From Dyella jiangningensis (GTDB taxonomy: Bacteria; Pseudomonadota; Gammaproteobacteria; Xanthomonadales; Rhodanobacteraceae), in assembly GCA_000632805.1 (NCBI GenBank), contig CP007444.1, positions 3,832,772 through 3,896,771 of the forward strand: a DNA stretch of 64,000 bases, written 5' to 3'. The translations under genes were made by a program, and so were the position numbers. This document shows, piece by piece, positions 51,590 through 60,329 of the stretch. Each line of letters opens with the position of its first letter. Position 1 is the first letter of the stretch. The notes below the pieces were generated by a model. That model was not told the DNA's origin. It saw only the letters and a list, made by a program, of their open reading frames with translations, and did no database searches.

Positions 51590-52477
51590 TCAGAGGATGT
51601 AGACGAACATGAAGAGGCCGAGCCACACCACGTCGACGAAGTGCCAGTACCAGGCCACCGCTTCGAACGCGAAGTGGTGATCCTTGCTGAAGTGGCCCTT
51701 GGCCACGCGCAGCCAGATGATCGCCAGCATGATCGTGCCCAGCGTCACGTGCATGCCGTGGAAGCCGGTGAGCATGAAGAAGGTCGAACCGTAGACACCG
51801 CTCTGCAGCGTCAGGTTGAGCTCCTTGTAGGCCTCCATGTACTCGTGCGCCTGGAAGTACAGGAACGTCGCGCCGAGCAGCACGGTGAGCGCCAGGAACA
51901 CCAGGATCTTGCCGCGATGGCCGGCCTTCAGCGCGTGGTGCGCGATGGTGACGGTCACGCTGGAGGTGAGCAGGATCAGCGTATTGAGCAGCGGCAGGCC
52001 CCAAGGCGCCACCGTCTGGAAGTCACCGCCGATGCGCGCCGGGCCACCGCCACCGGCGGCGCCCCACGAGGCAGCGTAGTCGCTCCACAGGAACTGGTGG
52101 GTCAGCACGCCATGGCCTTCGCCGCCGAGCCACGGCACCGCGAACATGCGGGCGTAGAACAGCGCGCCGAAGAAGGCGCCGAAGAACATCACCTCGGAGA
52201 AGATGAACCACATCATGCCCATGCGGAACGAGCGGTCCACCTGGCTGTTGTAGCTGCCGGCAAGCGACTCGCGGATCACCGAGCGGAACCAGCCGAAGAA
52301 CATCAGCAGGATGCCGACGAAGCCGACGGTGATCACGGTCTTGCCGAAGCTGGCCTCACCCGGAGGCGCGTTGAGCCAGTGCGCGGCACCGAGCACGGTG
52401 ACGAACATGACGACCGCGGCCACGATGGGCCAATAGCTCTTGGTCGGTACGAAATAAGCGCCTTGCTGCTGACCCAT
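51590..52477 (-). CDS. ctaE: Cytochrome c oxidase subunit III
   Basis: Seven-helix subunit III, 295 residues, of the aa3-type oxidase. FSEVMFFGAFFGALFYAR, AWGLPLLNTLILLTSS (near FQTVAPWG), FQAHEYMEAY and FHGMHVTLGTIML are family landmarks, ending AWYWHFVDVVWLGLFMFVYI. It has no cofactor. The start at 52477 is the canonical one. Downstream of the 42-residue gene after a small hairpin. Confidence 0.95.
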   Translation of the reverse strand: MGQQQGAYFVPTKSYWPIVAAVVMFVTVLGAAHWLNAPPGEASFGKTVITVGFVGILLMFFGWFRSVIRESLAGSYNSQVDRSFRMGMMWFIFSEVMFFGAFFGALFYARMFAVPWLGGEGHGVLTHQFLWSDYAASWGAAGGGGPARIGGDFQTVAPWGLPLLNTLILLTSSVTVTIAHHALKAGHRGKILVFLALTVLLGATFLYFQAHEYMEAYKELNLTLQSGVYGSTFFMLTGFHGMHVTLGTIMLAIIWLRVAKGHFSKDHHFAFEAVAWYWHFVDVVWLGLFMFVYIL

Positions 52478-52512
52478 GGTGCGACCCCGTGGATATCTCT
52501 TGTTTGCTTCCA

Positions 52513-52530
52513 CTCCCGCGTTGGCGGGAG
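52513..52530 (-). other. Hairpin between small oxidase gene and ctaE
   Basis: CTCCCGC-GTTG-GCGGGAG, perfect seven-base-pair stem. It may trim or partly terminate the transcript between ctaD's small neighbour and ctaE. Confidence 0.45.
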
Positions 52531-52585
52531 CTACAACCCGAACTGCCTCACCGGCACCCCGGAGTAATACTGCGGCGGATCCGCG

Positions 52586-52714
52586 TCAGGAGTACTTCAG
52601 CCCTTGCAGCAACGACAGCAGGAAGATGCCGATGGCGATCGCGCCAAACACCGTTACGGTGCGTCGCACGCCCTTCTTGCGTACTTCTTCGATCGTTGCT
52701 TTCGACTGGTTCAT
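52586..52714 (-). CDS. 42-residue single-helix membrane protein of the oxidase cluster
   Basis: Small ORF, MNQSKATIEEVRKKGVRRTV followed by a hydrophobic helix (about 21-37) and LKYS at the end. It lies exactly between ctaD and ctaE, where many proteobacteria keep short oxidase-assembly proteins and ctaG (Cox11). A small assembly or subunit IV-like role is inferred from position and layout only. Confidence 0.7.
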   Translation of the reverse strand: MNQSKATIEEVRKKGVRRTVTVFGAIAIGIFLLSLLQGLKYS

Positions 52715-52766
52715 CCGACTCGTTTCCGTCCGCTCCGGCGCGACGCCGGAGCGGTCAAGCCTTGCA

Positions 52767-54383
52767 TCAATCTTCGACGTGACCGTGGGCGAGTTCTTCG
52801 TCGTGGATCACCGGCGGCAGTTCGAAGGTATGGAACGGGGCCGGCGACGGCACGGTCCACTCCAGGCCCTTCGCACCTTCCCACACGCGATCCGGCGCCT
52901 TCTTCTTGGAGAAGAAGCAGCAGTGGATGATCACGCCCACGAAGATCAGCTGCGAGGCGCCGAACAGGAAGCCGCCGATCGAGCTGATCATGTTGAAGTT
53001 GGCGAACGCGACGTTGTAGTCCGGGATGCGGCGCGGCATGCCGGCCAGGCCCAGGAAGTGCTGCGGGAAGAACAGCACGTTCACCCAGATCACGCTGTTC
53101 CAGAAGTGCATCTTGCCCCAGAACTCGCTGTACATGTGGCCGGTCCACTTCGGCAGCCAGTAGTACGTACCGGCGATGATCGCGAAGATCGCACCGGTCA
53201 CCAGCACGTAGTGGAAGTGCGCCACCACGAAGTACGAGTCGTGGTACTGGAAGTCGGCCGGAGCCAGCGCCAGCATCAGGCCGGAGAAGCCGCCGATGGT
53301 GAACAGGATGACGAACGCGATGGCGAACAGCATCGGCGTTTCGAACGTCATCGAGCCGCCCCACATGGTGCTGACCCAGTTGAACACCTTCACGCCCGTC
53401 GGCACGGCGATCAGCATGGTCGCGTACATGAAGAAGATCTCGCCGCCCAGCGGCAGACCCACGGCGAACATGTGGTGCGCCCACACGATGAACGACAGGA
53501 AGGCGATCGAGGCGATCGCGAACACCATCGCCTTGTAACCAAAGATCGGCTTGCGCGCGAAGGTCGGGATGATCTCGGACACCAGGCCAAAGGCCGGCAG
53601 GATCATGATGTAGACCTCGGGGTGACCGAAGAACCAGAAGATGTGCTGGAACAGCACCGGATCGCCACCGCCAGCCGCGTTGAAGAAGCTGGTGCCGAAG
53701 TACTTGTCCGTGAGCAGCATGGTCACCGCACCCGCCAGCACCGGCATCACCGCGATCAGCAGGAACGCCGTGATCAGCCAGCTCCACACGAACACCGGCA
53801 TCTTCAGCAGATCCATGCCCGGCGCGCGCATGTTGAGGATGGTGGCGATGATGTTGATCGCGCCCATGATGGAGCTGATACCCATCAAGTGGACGGCGAA
53901 CACCAGGTAGGCCACCGAGTCACCCTGCAGCGACAGCGGCGGGTACATGGTCCAGCCGCCGGCCGGGCCACCGCCCGGCAGGAACAGCGTGGACAGCAGC
54001 AGCGCGAAGGCGAACGGCAGGATCCAGAACGACAGGTTGTTCATGCGCGGCAACGCCATGTCCGGCGCACCGATCATCAGCGGGATCATCCAGTTGCCCA
54101 GGCCCACGAAGGCCGGCATCACGGCGCCGAAGATCATGACCAGCGCATGCATCGTGGTCATTTCGTTGAAGAAGTACGGCTGCACCAGCTGCAGGCCGGG
54201 CTTGAACAACTCCGCGCGAATGACCATCGCGAAGCTGCCGCCGATGAAGAACATCAGCAGCGAGAACACCAGGTATAGCGTGCCGATGTCCTTGTGGTTG
54301 GTCGACATGCACCAACGCACGAAGAAATTACTGGGCGCGCCGTGATGATCGTCGTGGTGATCGTGGGTGGCTGCGTGGGCCAT
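52767..54383 (-). CDS. ctaD: Cytochrome c oxidase subunit I
   Basis: Catalytic subunit I of 538 residues with the low-spin heme a and heme a3-CuB centres. Twelve helices; the His ligands appear in MTTMHALVMI, WFFGHPEVYI (CuB His with the cross-linked Tyr), WAHHMFAVG (CuB pair), and VAHFHYVLVTG (both hemes). A His-rich tail at the N-terminus (HDHHDDHHG) precedes the first helix. It lies 47 nt downstream of ctaC. Confidence 0.97.
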   Translation of the reverse strand: MAHAATHDHHDDHHGAPSNFFVRWCMSTNHKDIGTLYLVFSLLMFFIGGSFAMVIRAELFKPGLQLVQPYFFNEMTTMHALVMIFGAVMPAFVGLGNWMIPLMIGAPDMALPRMNNLSFWILPFAFALLLSTLFLPGGGPAGGWTMYPPLSLQGDSVAYLVFAVHLMGISSIMGAINIIATILNMRAPGMDLLKMPVFVWSWLITAFLLIAVMPVLAGAVTMLLTDKYFGTSFFNAAGGGDPVLFQHIFWFFGHPEVYIMILPAFGLVSEIIPTFARKPIFGYKAMVFAIASIAFLSFIVWAHHMFAVGLPLGGEIFFMYATMLIAVPTGVKVFNWVSTMWGGSMTFETPMLFAIAFVILFTIGGFSGLMLALAPADFQYHDSYFVVAHFHYVLVTGAIFAIIAGTYYWLPKWTGHMYSEFWGKMHFWNSVIWVNVLFFPQHFLGLAGMPRRIPDYNVAFANFNMISSIGGFLFGASQLIFVGVIIHCCFFSKKKAPDRVWEGAKGLEWTVPSPAPFHTFELPPVIHDEELAHGHVED

Positions 54384-54430
54384 GCCTTACACCTCTACCT
54401 CAATGCGGAAACAATGGACGGACTGATTGC

Positions 54431-55384
54431 TCAGCCCTGGTGGCCCTGGGAAACGGGTGCGTCGGTGGCCTGAGCCGTGGCGGGTGCTGCGGCGGTCGAA
54501 GCCGCAGCCGGTGCCGGCTGCTTGGCCTGCGCCTCCTGCTCGGCCAACCACTTCTCGAATTCGGCCTTGGGCACCGCCTTGACCACGATCGGCATGAAGC
54601 CGTGATCCTGGCCGCAGAGCTCGGCGCACTGGCCGCGGTACTCGCCCGGCTCGGTGATGTTGGTCCAGGCGGCGTTGACGATGCCCGGGATGGCATCCAT
54701 CTTCCAGCCCAGCGCCGGCACCCACCAGGAGTGGATCACGTCGCCTGCGGTGATCACGAAGCGGATCTTGGTGCCGACCGGAACCACCAGCGGCTTGTCC
54801 ACGTTGATCAGGTAGGTGTTGTAGCCGTCGACCTTCACCGCGTTCGGGTCGAGGCCCGAGTTCAGCTGGCGGGTCTCGTCGCTCTCGTGGTCGAGCTTGG
54901 ACATGAAGCCGACCTTCTCGATCGCCTTGCCCTTGTAGTCGACGTAGTCGTAGCGCCACTTCCACTGGTAACCGGTGACCTTGACGGTCATCTCGGAGCC
55001 GGTGGTGTCGGCGAAGGTGCGCAGGCCGCCCGTGGCCAGATAAGCCAGCACGATGAGGATGATCACCGGAATGGTGGTCCACACGATCTCGAGCATCGTG
55101 TTGTGCGACCACTTCTCGGCCACCGCGCCGCGCGACTTGCGGAAGCGGAACATGGCGATGAACATCGCGCCGAACACCAGGATGCCGATGACGACGCAGA
55201 CACCCAGGGCGACGTTGTTGAGGAAATACGCCTCGGGCGACCATTCGCTCGCGCCGCGCGTCATGTTCAACTGTCCTGGCTGCGGATTGGCGAATGCCAC
55301 GCCGCCGAACATTGCGAGAGCGAAGAGCGCGCATGCCGCGACTGCTCGCTTGATACTGCCAGGCCTGATGCCGCCAGATGTCAT
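54431..55384 (-). CDS. ctaC: Cytochrome c oxidase subunit II
   Basis: CuA-bearing subunit of 317 residues. A signal peptide (1-32, GVAFAN) and two membrane helices lead into a cupredoxin domain with the CuA ligands in HSWWVPALG and CAELCGQDHGFM (two Cys, His, Met). After the cupredoxin domain an Ala/Pro/Gln tail of about 40 residues (QEAQAKQPAPAAASTAAAPA) is an extension without a heme c motif. It accepts electrons from cytochrome c. 23 nt downstream of the DUF2244 gene. Confidence 0.96.
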   Translation of the reverse strand: MTSGGIRPGSIKRAVAACALFALAMFGGVAFANPQPGQLNMTRGASEWSPEAYFLNNVALGVCVVIGILVFGAMFIAMFRFRKSRGAVAEKWSHNTMLEIVWTTIPVIILIVLAYLATGGLRTFADTTGSEMTVKVTGYQWKWRYDYVDYKGKAIEKVGFMSKLDHESDETRQLNSGLDPNAVKVDGYNTYLINVDKPLVVPVGTKIRFVITAGDVIHSWWVPALGWKMDAIPGIVNAAWTNITEPGEYRGQCAELCGQDHGFMPIVVKAVPKAEFEKWLAEQEAQAKQPAPAAASTAAAPATAQATDAPVSQGHQG

Positions 55385-55407
55385 GTCGTGATGCACCTTT
55401 GTTGAAC

Positions 55408-55893
55408 CTATCTGCGTTGCTGCTGGTTGAGCTCTTTCAGCAACACCTTGAGTTTCCTTGACAGCTCGGCGCGTTCCTCTTCCCCGAGAAAAGCTCCGAT
55501 TTCCAGCTCCTTTCCGTGCGACGTCAGCAACAGACGATCCCTTCCTTGACCGGCCCTCAGCTGCACGCGCACCCAATACGTCTGAAAGCGCGCACTGCGC
55601 CGACCTGGCAGGGATTGCACCTCCAGCGACGATTCGTCGAGGGTGATGCGCTCGCTGCGGTCGCCGGCCCGCCAGGCCACGCCAAGGGCGATAGCCACCG
55701 CGGAAGACTCGACCAATGCGAACAGCGGAGCGAAGACATTCCCCTGCCACGCCCCCAGCACGGCCGTCGTCAGTGCCAGCGCCGCCAGAACTCCGATCAA
55801 TCGACGCAGGTCGCGACGGCTGAGGGCACGATTGGGCTTGAGCCACATGGTCGCGCACGGCAAGCCGGCAGCAGCTGGTCGAAGCACGATCAT
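55408..55893 (-). CDS. DUF2244 family membrane protein
   Basis: Protein of 161 residues: two membrane helices (about 30-55 and 60-72) followed by a soluble beta-type domain (RITLDESSLEVQSLPGRR...LRKLKVLLKELNQQQRR). DUF2244 proteins are regularly encoded directly before oxidase subunit II in proteobacteria, suggesting an assembly role, but none is demonstrated. ATG at 55893; a shorter start at 55848 is possible. Confidence 0.75.
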   Translation of the reverse strand: MIVLRPAAAGLPCATMWLKPNRALSRRDLRRLIGVLAALALTTAVLGAWQGNVFAPLFALVESSAVAIALGVAWRAGDRSERITLDESSLEVQSLPGRRSARFQTYWVRVQLRAGQGRDRLLLTSHGKELEIGAFLGEEERAELSRKLKVLLKELNQQQRR

Positions 55894-56380
55894 GAGAACT
55901 CGGCGTGCCTGGAACCCGGGCATGATAGGCCGCGACGGCATCGATGGGCAAGAATGCCGCACCCCCTTGATTTGAAGCGCGCATGAACATGCAGGCGCGC
56001 ATGGCGCACGTATCGCGACAGCTGCGTCGTCAGCCGTTTCTGTGGTTCGTCATGGGCTTGGACCGTCGCGTGCCAAAGGCGCGCTGGAACCATGTGGTCC
56101 GCACGACGGGGGTGCGACCGTTTGCCACGGGTAGCACTGCGCACGCGAATTATCGACCCAACGCGAGCTGCCCCACCCCTTCGGACCTTTCGGGAAGGTG
56201 ATCCGGGCACCCTGGCCCGGCCGTACCCGGGTCGACGACACATATATATGCAGCGGTCGCTCTTGGGTACGAGGACAACGGCCGGACCTGCCGCACTGCA
56301 ACACCCCGTACGGATGCGTGTGCCTACCCCCGCGCGTACAATTCCGCGATTCCCCACCCGTCCTTTCGGCTACAACCTCT
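55894..56380. other. Intergenic region between the DUF2244 gene and putA
   Basis: No convincing gene in 487 nt. An AT-rich patch, CATATATATG at 56241-56250, stands out in the GC-rich sequence and may be the putA promoter region. A small plus-strand frame at 55983-56201 has no Shine-Dalgarno. Confidence 0.4.
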
Positions 56381-59300
56381 GTGACCCAGCCCATCCTCAG
56401 CCCCGAACTCCCGACCGGTGTCGAGCCGGCGCGCGCGCGCATTACCGCCAACTGGCTGCGTGACGAGACCGAAGCCGTCAACGACCTGCTCACCCAGGCC
56501 ACCCTGCCGCCGGTCGAGCGCGAGAAGGTCATTGACCTCGCCGCCGACCTGGTGACCCGCGTGCGCGCCCGCGCCAAGGACCAGAGCGCGGTCGAATCCT
56601 TCATGCGGCAGTACGACCTCTCGTCCGAGGAAGGCGTGCTGCTGATGTGCGTGGCCGAAGCCCTCCTGCGCATCCCCGACAAGAGCACCGCGGACAAGCT
56701 GATCCGCGACAAGCTGGGCGACGCCAACTGGAAGAAGCATCTCGGCCAGAGCGAATCGCTGTTCGTCAACGTGTCGACCTGGGGCCTGATGCTCACCGGC
56801 AAGCTGGTGACGCTGTCGGAGGAAACCCGCCACGACTTCACCGGCGCGCTGCGTCGCCTGGTCGGCCGCGCGGGCGAGCCGGCGATCCGCCTCGCCGTGC
56901 GCCAGGCCATGCGCATCATGGGCCACCAGTTCGTGATGGGGCAGACCATCGGCGACGCGCTGGATCGCTGCGCGCAGAAGGAATACGCGGTCTACCGCTA
57001 TTCCTACGACATGCTGGGCGAATCCGCGCTCACCAGCGAAACCGCCGAGCGCTACCAGCAGGATTACCGCAACGCGATCGCCTCGATCGGTTCGCGCGGC
57101 CCATTCGCCAACCACACCGATGCACCGTCGATCTCGGTGAAGCTCTCCGCGCTGCATCCGCGCTATGAAGTGGCCAAGCGCGAGATCGCCCGCCGCGACC
57201 TCACCGCCAAGCTGCTGGAGCTGTCGCAGCTGGCGATGAAGCAGGGCATCGCGCTCTCCGTCGACGCGGAAGAAGCCGATCGCCTGGAGCTTTCGCTCGA
57301 CATCATCGGTGACGTGTTCGCGCATCCCTCGCTGGAGGGCTGGAACGGCCTTGGCATCGTGGTGCAGGCCTATTCGAAGCGCACGCCGTTCGTGATCGAC
57401 TGGCTGATCGAGACCGCGCGCGCCACCGGCCGCCGCTGGTACGTGCGCCTGGTGAAGGGCGCCTACTGGGACGCCGAAGTGAAGCGCGCCCAGGAAAATG
57501 GCCTTGGTGGCTACCCGGTGTATACGCGCAAGCCCAACACCGACGTGTCCTACCTCGCCTGCGCGCGCAAGCTGTTCGATGCCGGTGTGGAACTGATCTA
57601 CCCGCAGTTCGCCACGCACAACGCGCACACCATCGCCGCCGTGCATTACCTGGCGCAGGGCCGCCCGTACGAATACCAGCGCCTTCACGGCATGGGCACC
57701 GATCTCTACGCCGAAGTGATCGGCAAGCAGAACCTCAACGTGCCGTGCCGCGTGTACGCACCGGTGGGCACGCATGAAGACCTGCTGCCCTACCTAGTGC
57801 GCCGCCTGCTCGAGAACGGCGCCAACACCAGCTTCGTCAATCGCGTGGTCGACGAAACGCTGCCGGTGCGCGAACTGGTCGCCGATCCGTGCGAGACCGT
57901 GCGCTCCTTTGCCTCCATTCCCCACCCGCGCATTCCGCTGCCGGTGAATCTCTACGGTGAACTTCGGAAGAACTCCATGGGCGTCAACTTCTCCAACGAC
58001 AACGAACTGAAGGCCCTCGCCGAGGCTATCCAGAGCAAGAACGGCTCGTGGACCGCCGAGCCGCTGGTGCCGGGCGCCAAGAGCACGGGCGCCACCGTGC
58101 AGGTGACCAATCCGGCGGATCGCCGCCAGTCGGTGGGCAGCTACGTCGCTGCGGACAGCGCCACTGTAGAGAAGGCCCTCGCCAATGCGGTCGCCGCGCA
58201 GCACGGATGGGATCGCCTGCCGGCCGCCAGCCGCGCCGCGATCCTCGAGCATGCGGCGGAACTTCTCGAAGCGCGTCGCGGCGAGTTCATCGCGCTGTGC
58301 GTGCGCGAGGCGGGCAAGAGCCTGCCGGATTCCATCGCCGAGATCCGCGAGGCCGCCGACTTCCTGCGCTACTACGCCACCATGGCGCGCCGCCTGTTCG
58401 GCCATCCGGAACAGCTGCCCGGCCCCACCGGCGAGAGCAACCAGCTGTTCTTGAACGGCCGCGGCGTGTTTGTCTGCATCAGTCCGTGGAACTTCCCACT
58501 GGCGATTTTCCTGGGCCAGGTCAGCGCCGCGCTTGCCGCTGGCAACAGCGTCATCGCCAAGCCGGCCGAGCAGACCAGCCTGATCGGCTACGCCGCGGTG
58601 AAGCTGCTGCACGAAGCGGGCGTCCCGGTCGACGTGCTGCAGTACCTGCCGGGTGACGGCGCCACCGTCGGTGCCGCGCTCACCAAGGATCCGCGCGTCG
58701 CAGGCGTCGCCTTCACCGGCTCCACCGAGACCGCATGGGCGATCAACCGTTCGCTGGCTGCGCGCAATGCGGCGATCGCCGCGCTGATCGCCGAGACCGG
58801 CGGCCAGAACGCAATGATTGCCGACTCCTCCGCGCTGCCCGAGCAGATCGTCAAGGACGTGATCTCCTCCGCCTTCCAGTCCGCCGGCCAGCGCTGCTCG
58901 GCCGCACGCGTGCTGTTCGTGCAGGAAGACATCGCCGACAAGGTGTGCGACATGCTCGCGGGCGCCATGGCCGAACTGAAGGTCGGCGATCCGGGCCAGC
59001 TCTCCACCGACGTGGGCCCGGTGATCGACGAGGACGCCAAGAAGATCCTGGTCGACCACGCCGCGCGCATGGACAAGGAAGCCAAGAAGATCGGCGAAGT
59101 AACGCTTGAGCCGGCCAACACCGCCAACGGCACCTTCTTTGCGCCGCGCGCCTATGAAATCGCGGGCCTCTCGACGCTGACCCGCGAAATCTTCGGTCCG
59201 GTGCTGCACGTGATCCGCTGGAAGGCGGACGAACTGCCCAAGGTGGTCGAGGCGATCAACGCCACCGGTTACGGCCTCACGCTCGGCATCCACAGCCGCA

Positions 59301-59536
59301 TCAACGACACCGTGGATTACATCCAGGCCAACGCGCGCGTGGGCAACTGCTACGTCAACCGCAATCAGATCGGTGCGGTGGTCGGCGTGCAGCCGTTCGG
59401 CGGCGAAGCCCTGTCGGGCACCGGCCCGAAGGCGGGTGGCCCGCATTACCTGCTGCGTTTTGCCGGCGAGCGCACGCTCACCATCAACACCACGGCGGCC
59501 GGCGGCAACGCCTCGCTGCTGACCATCGGCGAGTAA
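56381..59536 (+). CDS. putA: Bifunctional proline dehydrogenase / P5C dehydrogenase
   Basis: PutA of 1051 residues that oxidises proline to glutamate in two steps. The N-terminal FAD-dependent proline dehydrogenase domain has VRLVKGAYWDAE, YPVYTRKPNTD and LLENGANTSFVNRV; the C-terminal aldehyde dehydrogenase domain has ISPWNFPLAIFLGQV, AETGGQNAMI and the catalytic Cys839 in GQRCSAARV. No N-terminal ribbon-helix-helix DNA-binding domain is present, so it cannot repress its own gene. A GTG at 56381 is used; the frame is open upstream to 56198. Confidence 0.94.
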   Translation: MTQPILSPELPTGVEPARARITANWLRDETEAVNDLLTQATLPPVEREKVIDLAADLVTRVRARAKDQSAVESFMRQYDLSSEEGVLLMCVAEALLRIPDKSTADKLIRDKLGDANWKKHLGQSESLFVNVSTWGLMLTGKLVTLSEETRHDFTGALRRLVGRAGEPAIRLAVRQAMRIMGHQFVMGQTIGDALDRCAQKEYAVYRYSYDMLGESALTSETAERYQQDYRNAIASIGSRGPFANHTDAPSISVKLSALHPRYEVAKREIARRDLTAKLLELSQLAMKQGIALSVDAEEADRLELSLDIIGDVFAHPSLEGWNGLGIVVQAYSKRTPFVIDWLIETARATGRRWYVRLVKGAYWDAEVKRAQENGLGGYPVYTRKPNTDVSYLACARKLFDAGVELIYPQFATHNAHTIAAVHYLAQGRPYEYQRLHGMGTDLYAEVIGKQNLNVPCRVYAPVGTHEDLLPYLVRRLLENGANTSFVNRVVDETLPVRELVADPCETVRSFASIPHPRIPLPVNLYGELRKNSMGVNFSNDNELKALAEAIQSKNGSWTAEPLVPGAKSTGATVQVTNPADRRQSVGSYVAADSATVEKALANAVAAQHGWDRLPAASRAAILEHAAELLEARRGEFIALCVREAGKSLPDSIAEIREAADFLRYYATMARRLFGHPEQLPGPTGESNQLFLNGRGVFVCISPWNFPLAIFLGQVSAALAAGNSVIAKPAEQTSLIGYAAVKLLHEAGVPVDVLQYLPGDGATVGAALTKDPRVAGVAFTGSTETAWAINRSLAARNAAIAALIAETGGQNAMIADSSALPEQIVKDVISSAFQSAGQRCSAARVLFVQEDIADKVCDMLAGAMAELKVGDPGQLSTDVGPVIDEDAKKILVDHAARMDKEAKKIGEVTLEPANTANGTFFAPRAYEIAGLSTLTREIFGPVLHVIRWKADELPKVVEAINATGYGLTLGIHSRINDTVDYIQANARVGNCYVNRNQIGAVVGVQPFGGEALSGTGPKAGGPHYLLRFAGERTLTINTTAAGGNASLLTIGE

Positions 59537-59587
59537 TCGCGTCACGGGCCGGTGCCGACGCACCGGCCCATTTCGTTTGGAGGACGC

Positions 59588-60328
59588 ATGCGGATTACCC
59601 GGCTCCTCGCACTCGTCGCCCTCGCCTGCACTTTCGCGCTGCACGCACAGCCGCAGGACGGCACGCTGTCCGATCCGAGCCAGCTTGGCGTCACCGCCAA
59701 CACGCGTTATCTCGATGCCGCCGGACGGCCCCTCGACTATGTGTCGTTCAAGCGGCAGGTGGACGATGGCAAGCACTACAGCAGCACGCGCGACACGCGA
59801 GCCGGCGAAGCCATGCTGCGCATCACGGGGCCCGTGCCCGGACAACGAGGCATCCATCTCGCCTTTGGACGCGGCGACAGGTTTCCGCCGTTTGAACTGC
59901 CCGTGCTCGACGGCGGAGTCCGACGGCTCGGCGATTTCCATGGGCGCTACACGCTGGTGAGTTTCTTCTTCGCCGAGTGCGCGCCCTGCATCGCCGAAGC
60001 ACCGATGCTGATGGCGTATGCGCGCGAGCATCGCGACATGAACTTCGTGGCAATCACCTATGAAGACGCCATGGATGCGAGGCGCTTCGCCACCGATCGT
60101 CATTTCGACTGGCCGATACTCCACGATGGCCAGGGCTTGATCGACGTACTGGGCGTGAGCGTGTACCCGACGCTGATGCTGGTCGATCCGGACGGCCATA
60201 TCGCAGGTGCGGCAGTCGGCATGGCGATGCGCGACGATCAGGCCAAGCGCCTGGCGGACCTCTCGGGTTGGATCGAGCAGTGGAAGCGCGCCGAACCGGC
60301 TGGCACGGCGCCGAACGGAACGCGCTGA
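59588..60328 (+). CDS. Thioredoxin-fold (TlpA/Sco-like) periplasmic protein
   Basis: Protein of 246 residues with a signal peptide (1-20, LHAQP) and a peroxiredoxin/TlpA-type domain. The CxxC is C131-C134 in FFAECAPCIAEAP; the fold ends with VSVYPTLMLVDPDG, the cis-Pro loop. No lipobox. Probably a periplasmic thiol reductase or a haem/copper assembly factor. GGAGG eight bases before the ATG at 59588. It follows putA but has its own start. Confidence 0.85.
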   Translation: MRITRLLALVALACTFALHAQPQDGTLSDPSQLGVTANTRYLDAAGRPLDYVSFKRQVDDGKHYSSTRDTRAGEAMLRITGPVPGQRGIHLAFGRGDRFPPFELPVLDGGVRRLGDFHGRYTLVSFFFAECAPCIAEAPMLMAYAREHRDMNFVAITYEDAMDARRFATDRHFDWPILHDGQGLIDVLGVSVYPTLMLVDPDGHIAGAAVGMAMRDDQAKRLADLSGWIEQWKRAEPAGTAPNGTR

Positions 60329-60329
60329 A

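Noticed and set aside
55983..56201. Small plus-strand frame of 72 codons upstream of putA
   Set aside because: No ribosome binding site, no domain, in a region where frames on both strands are open.
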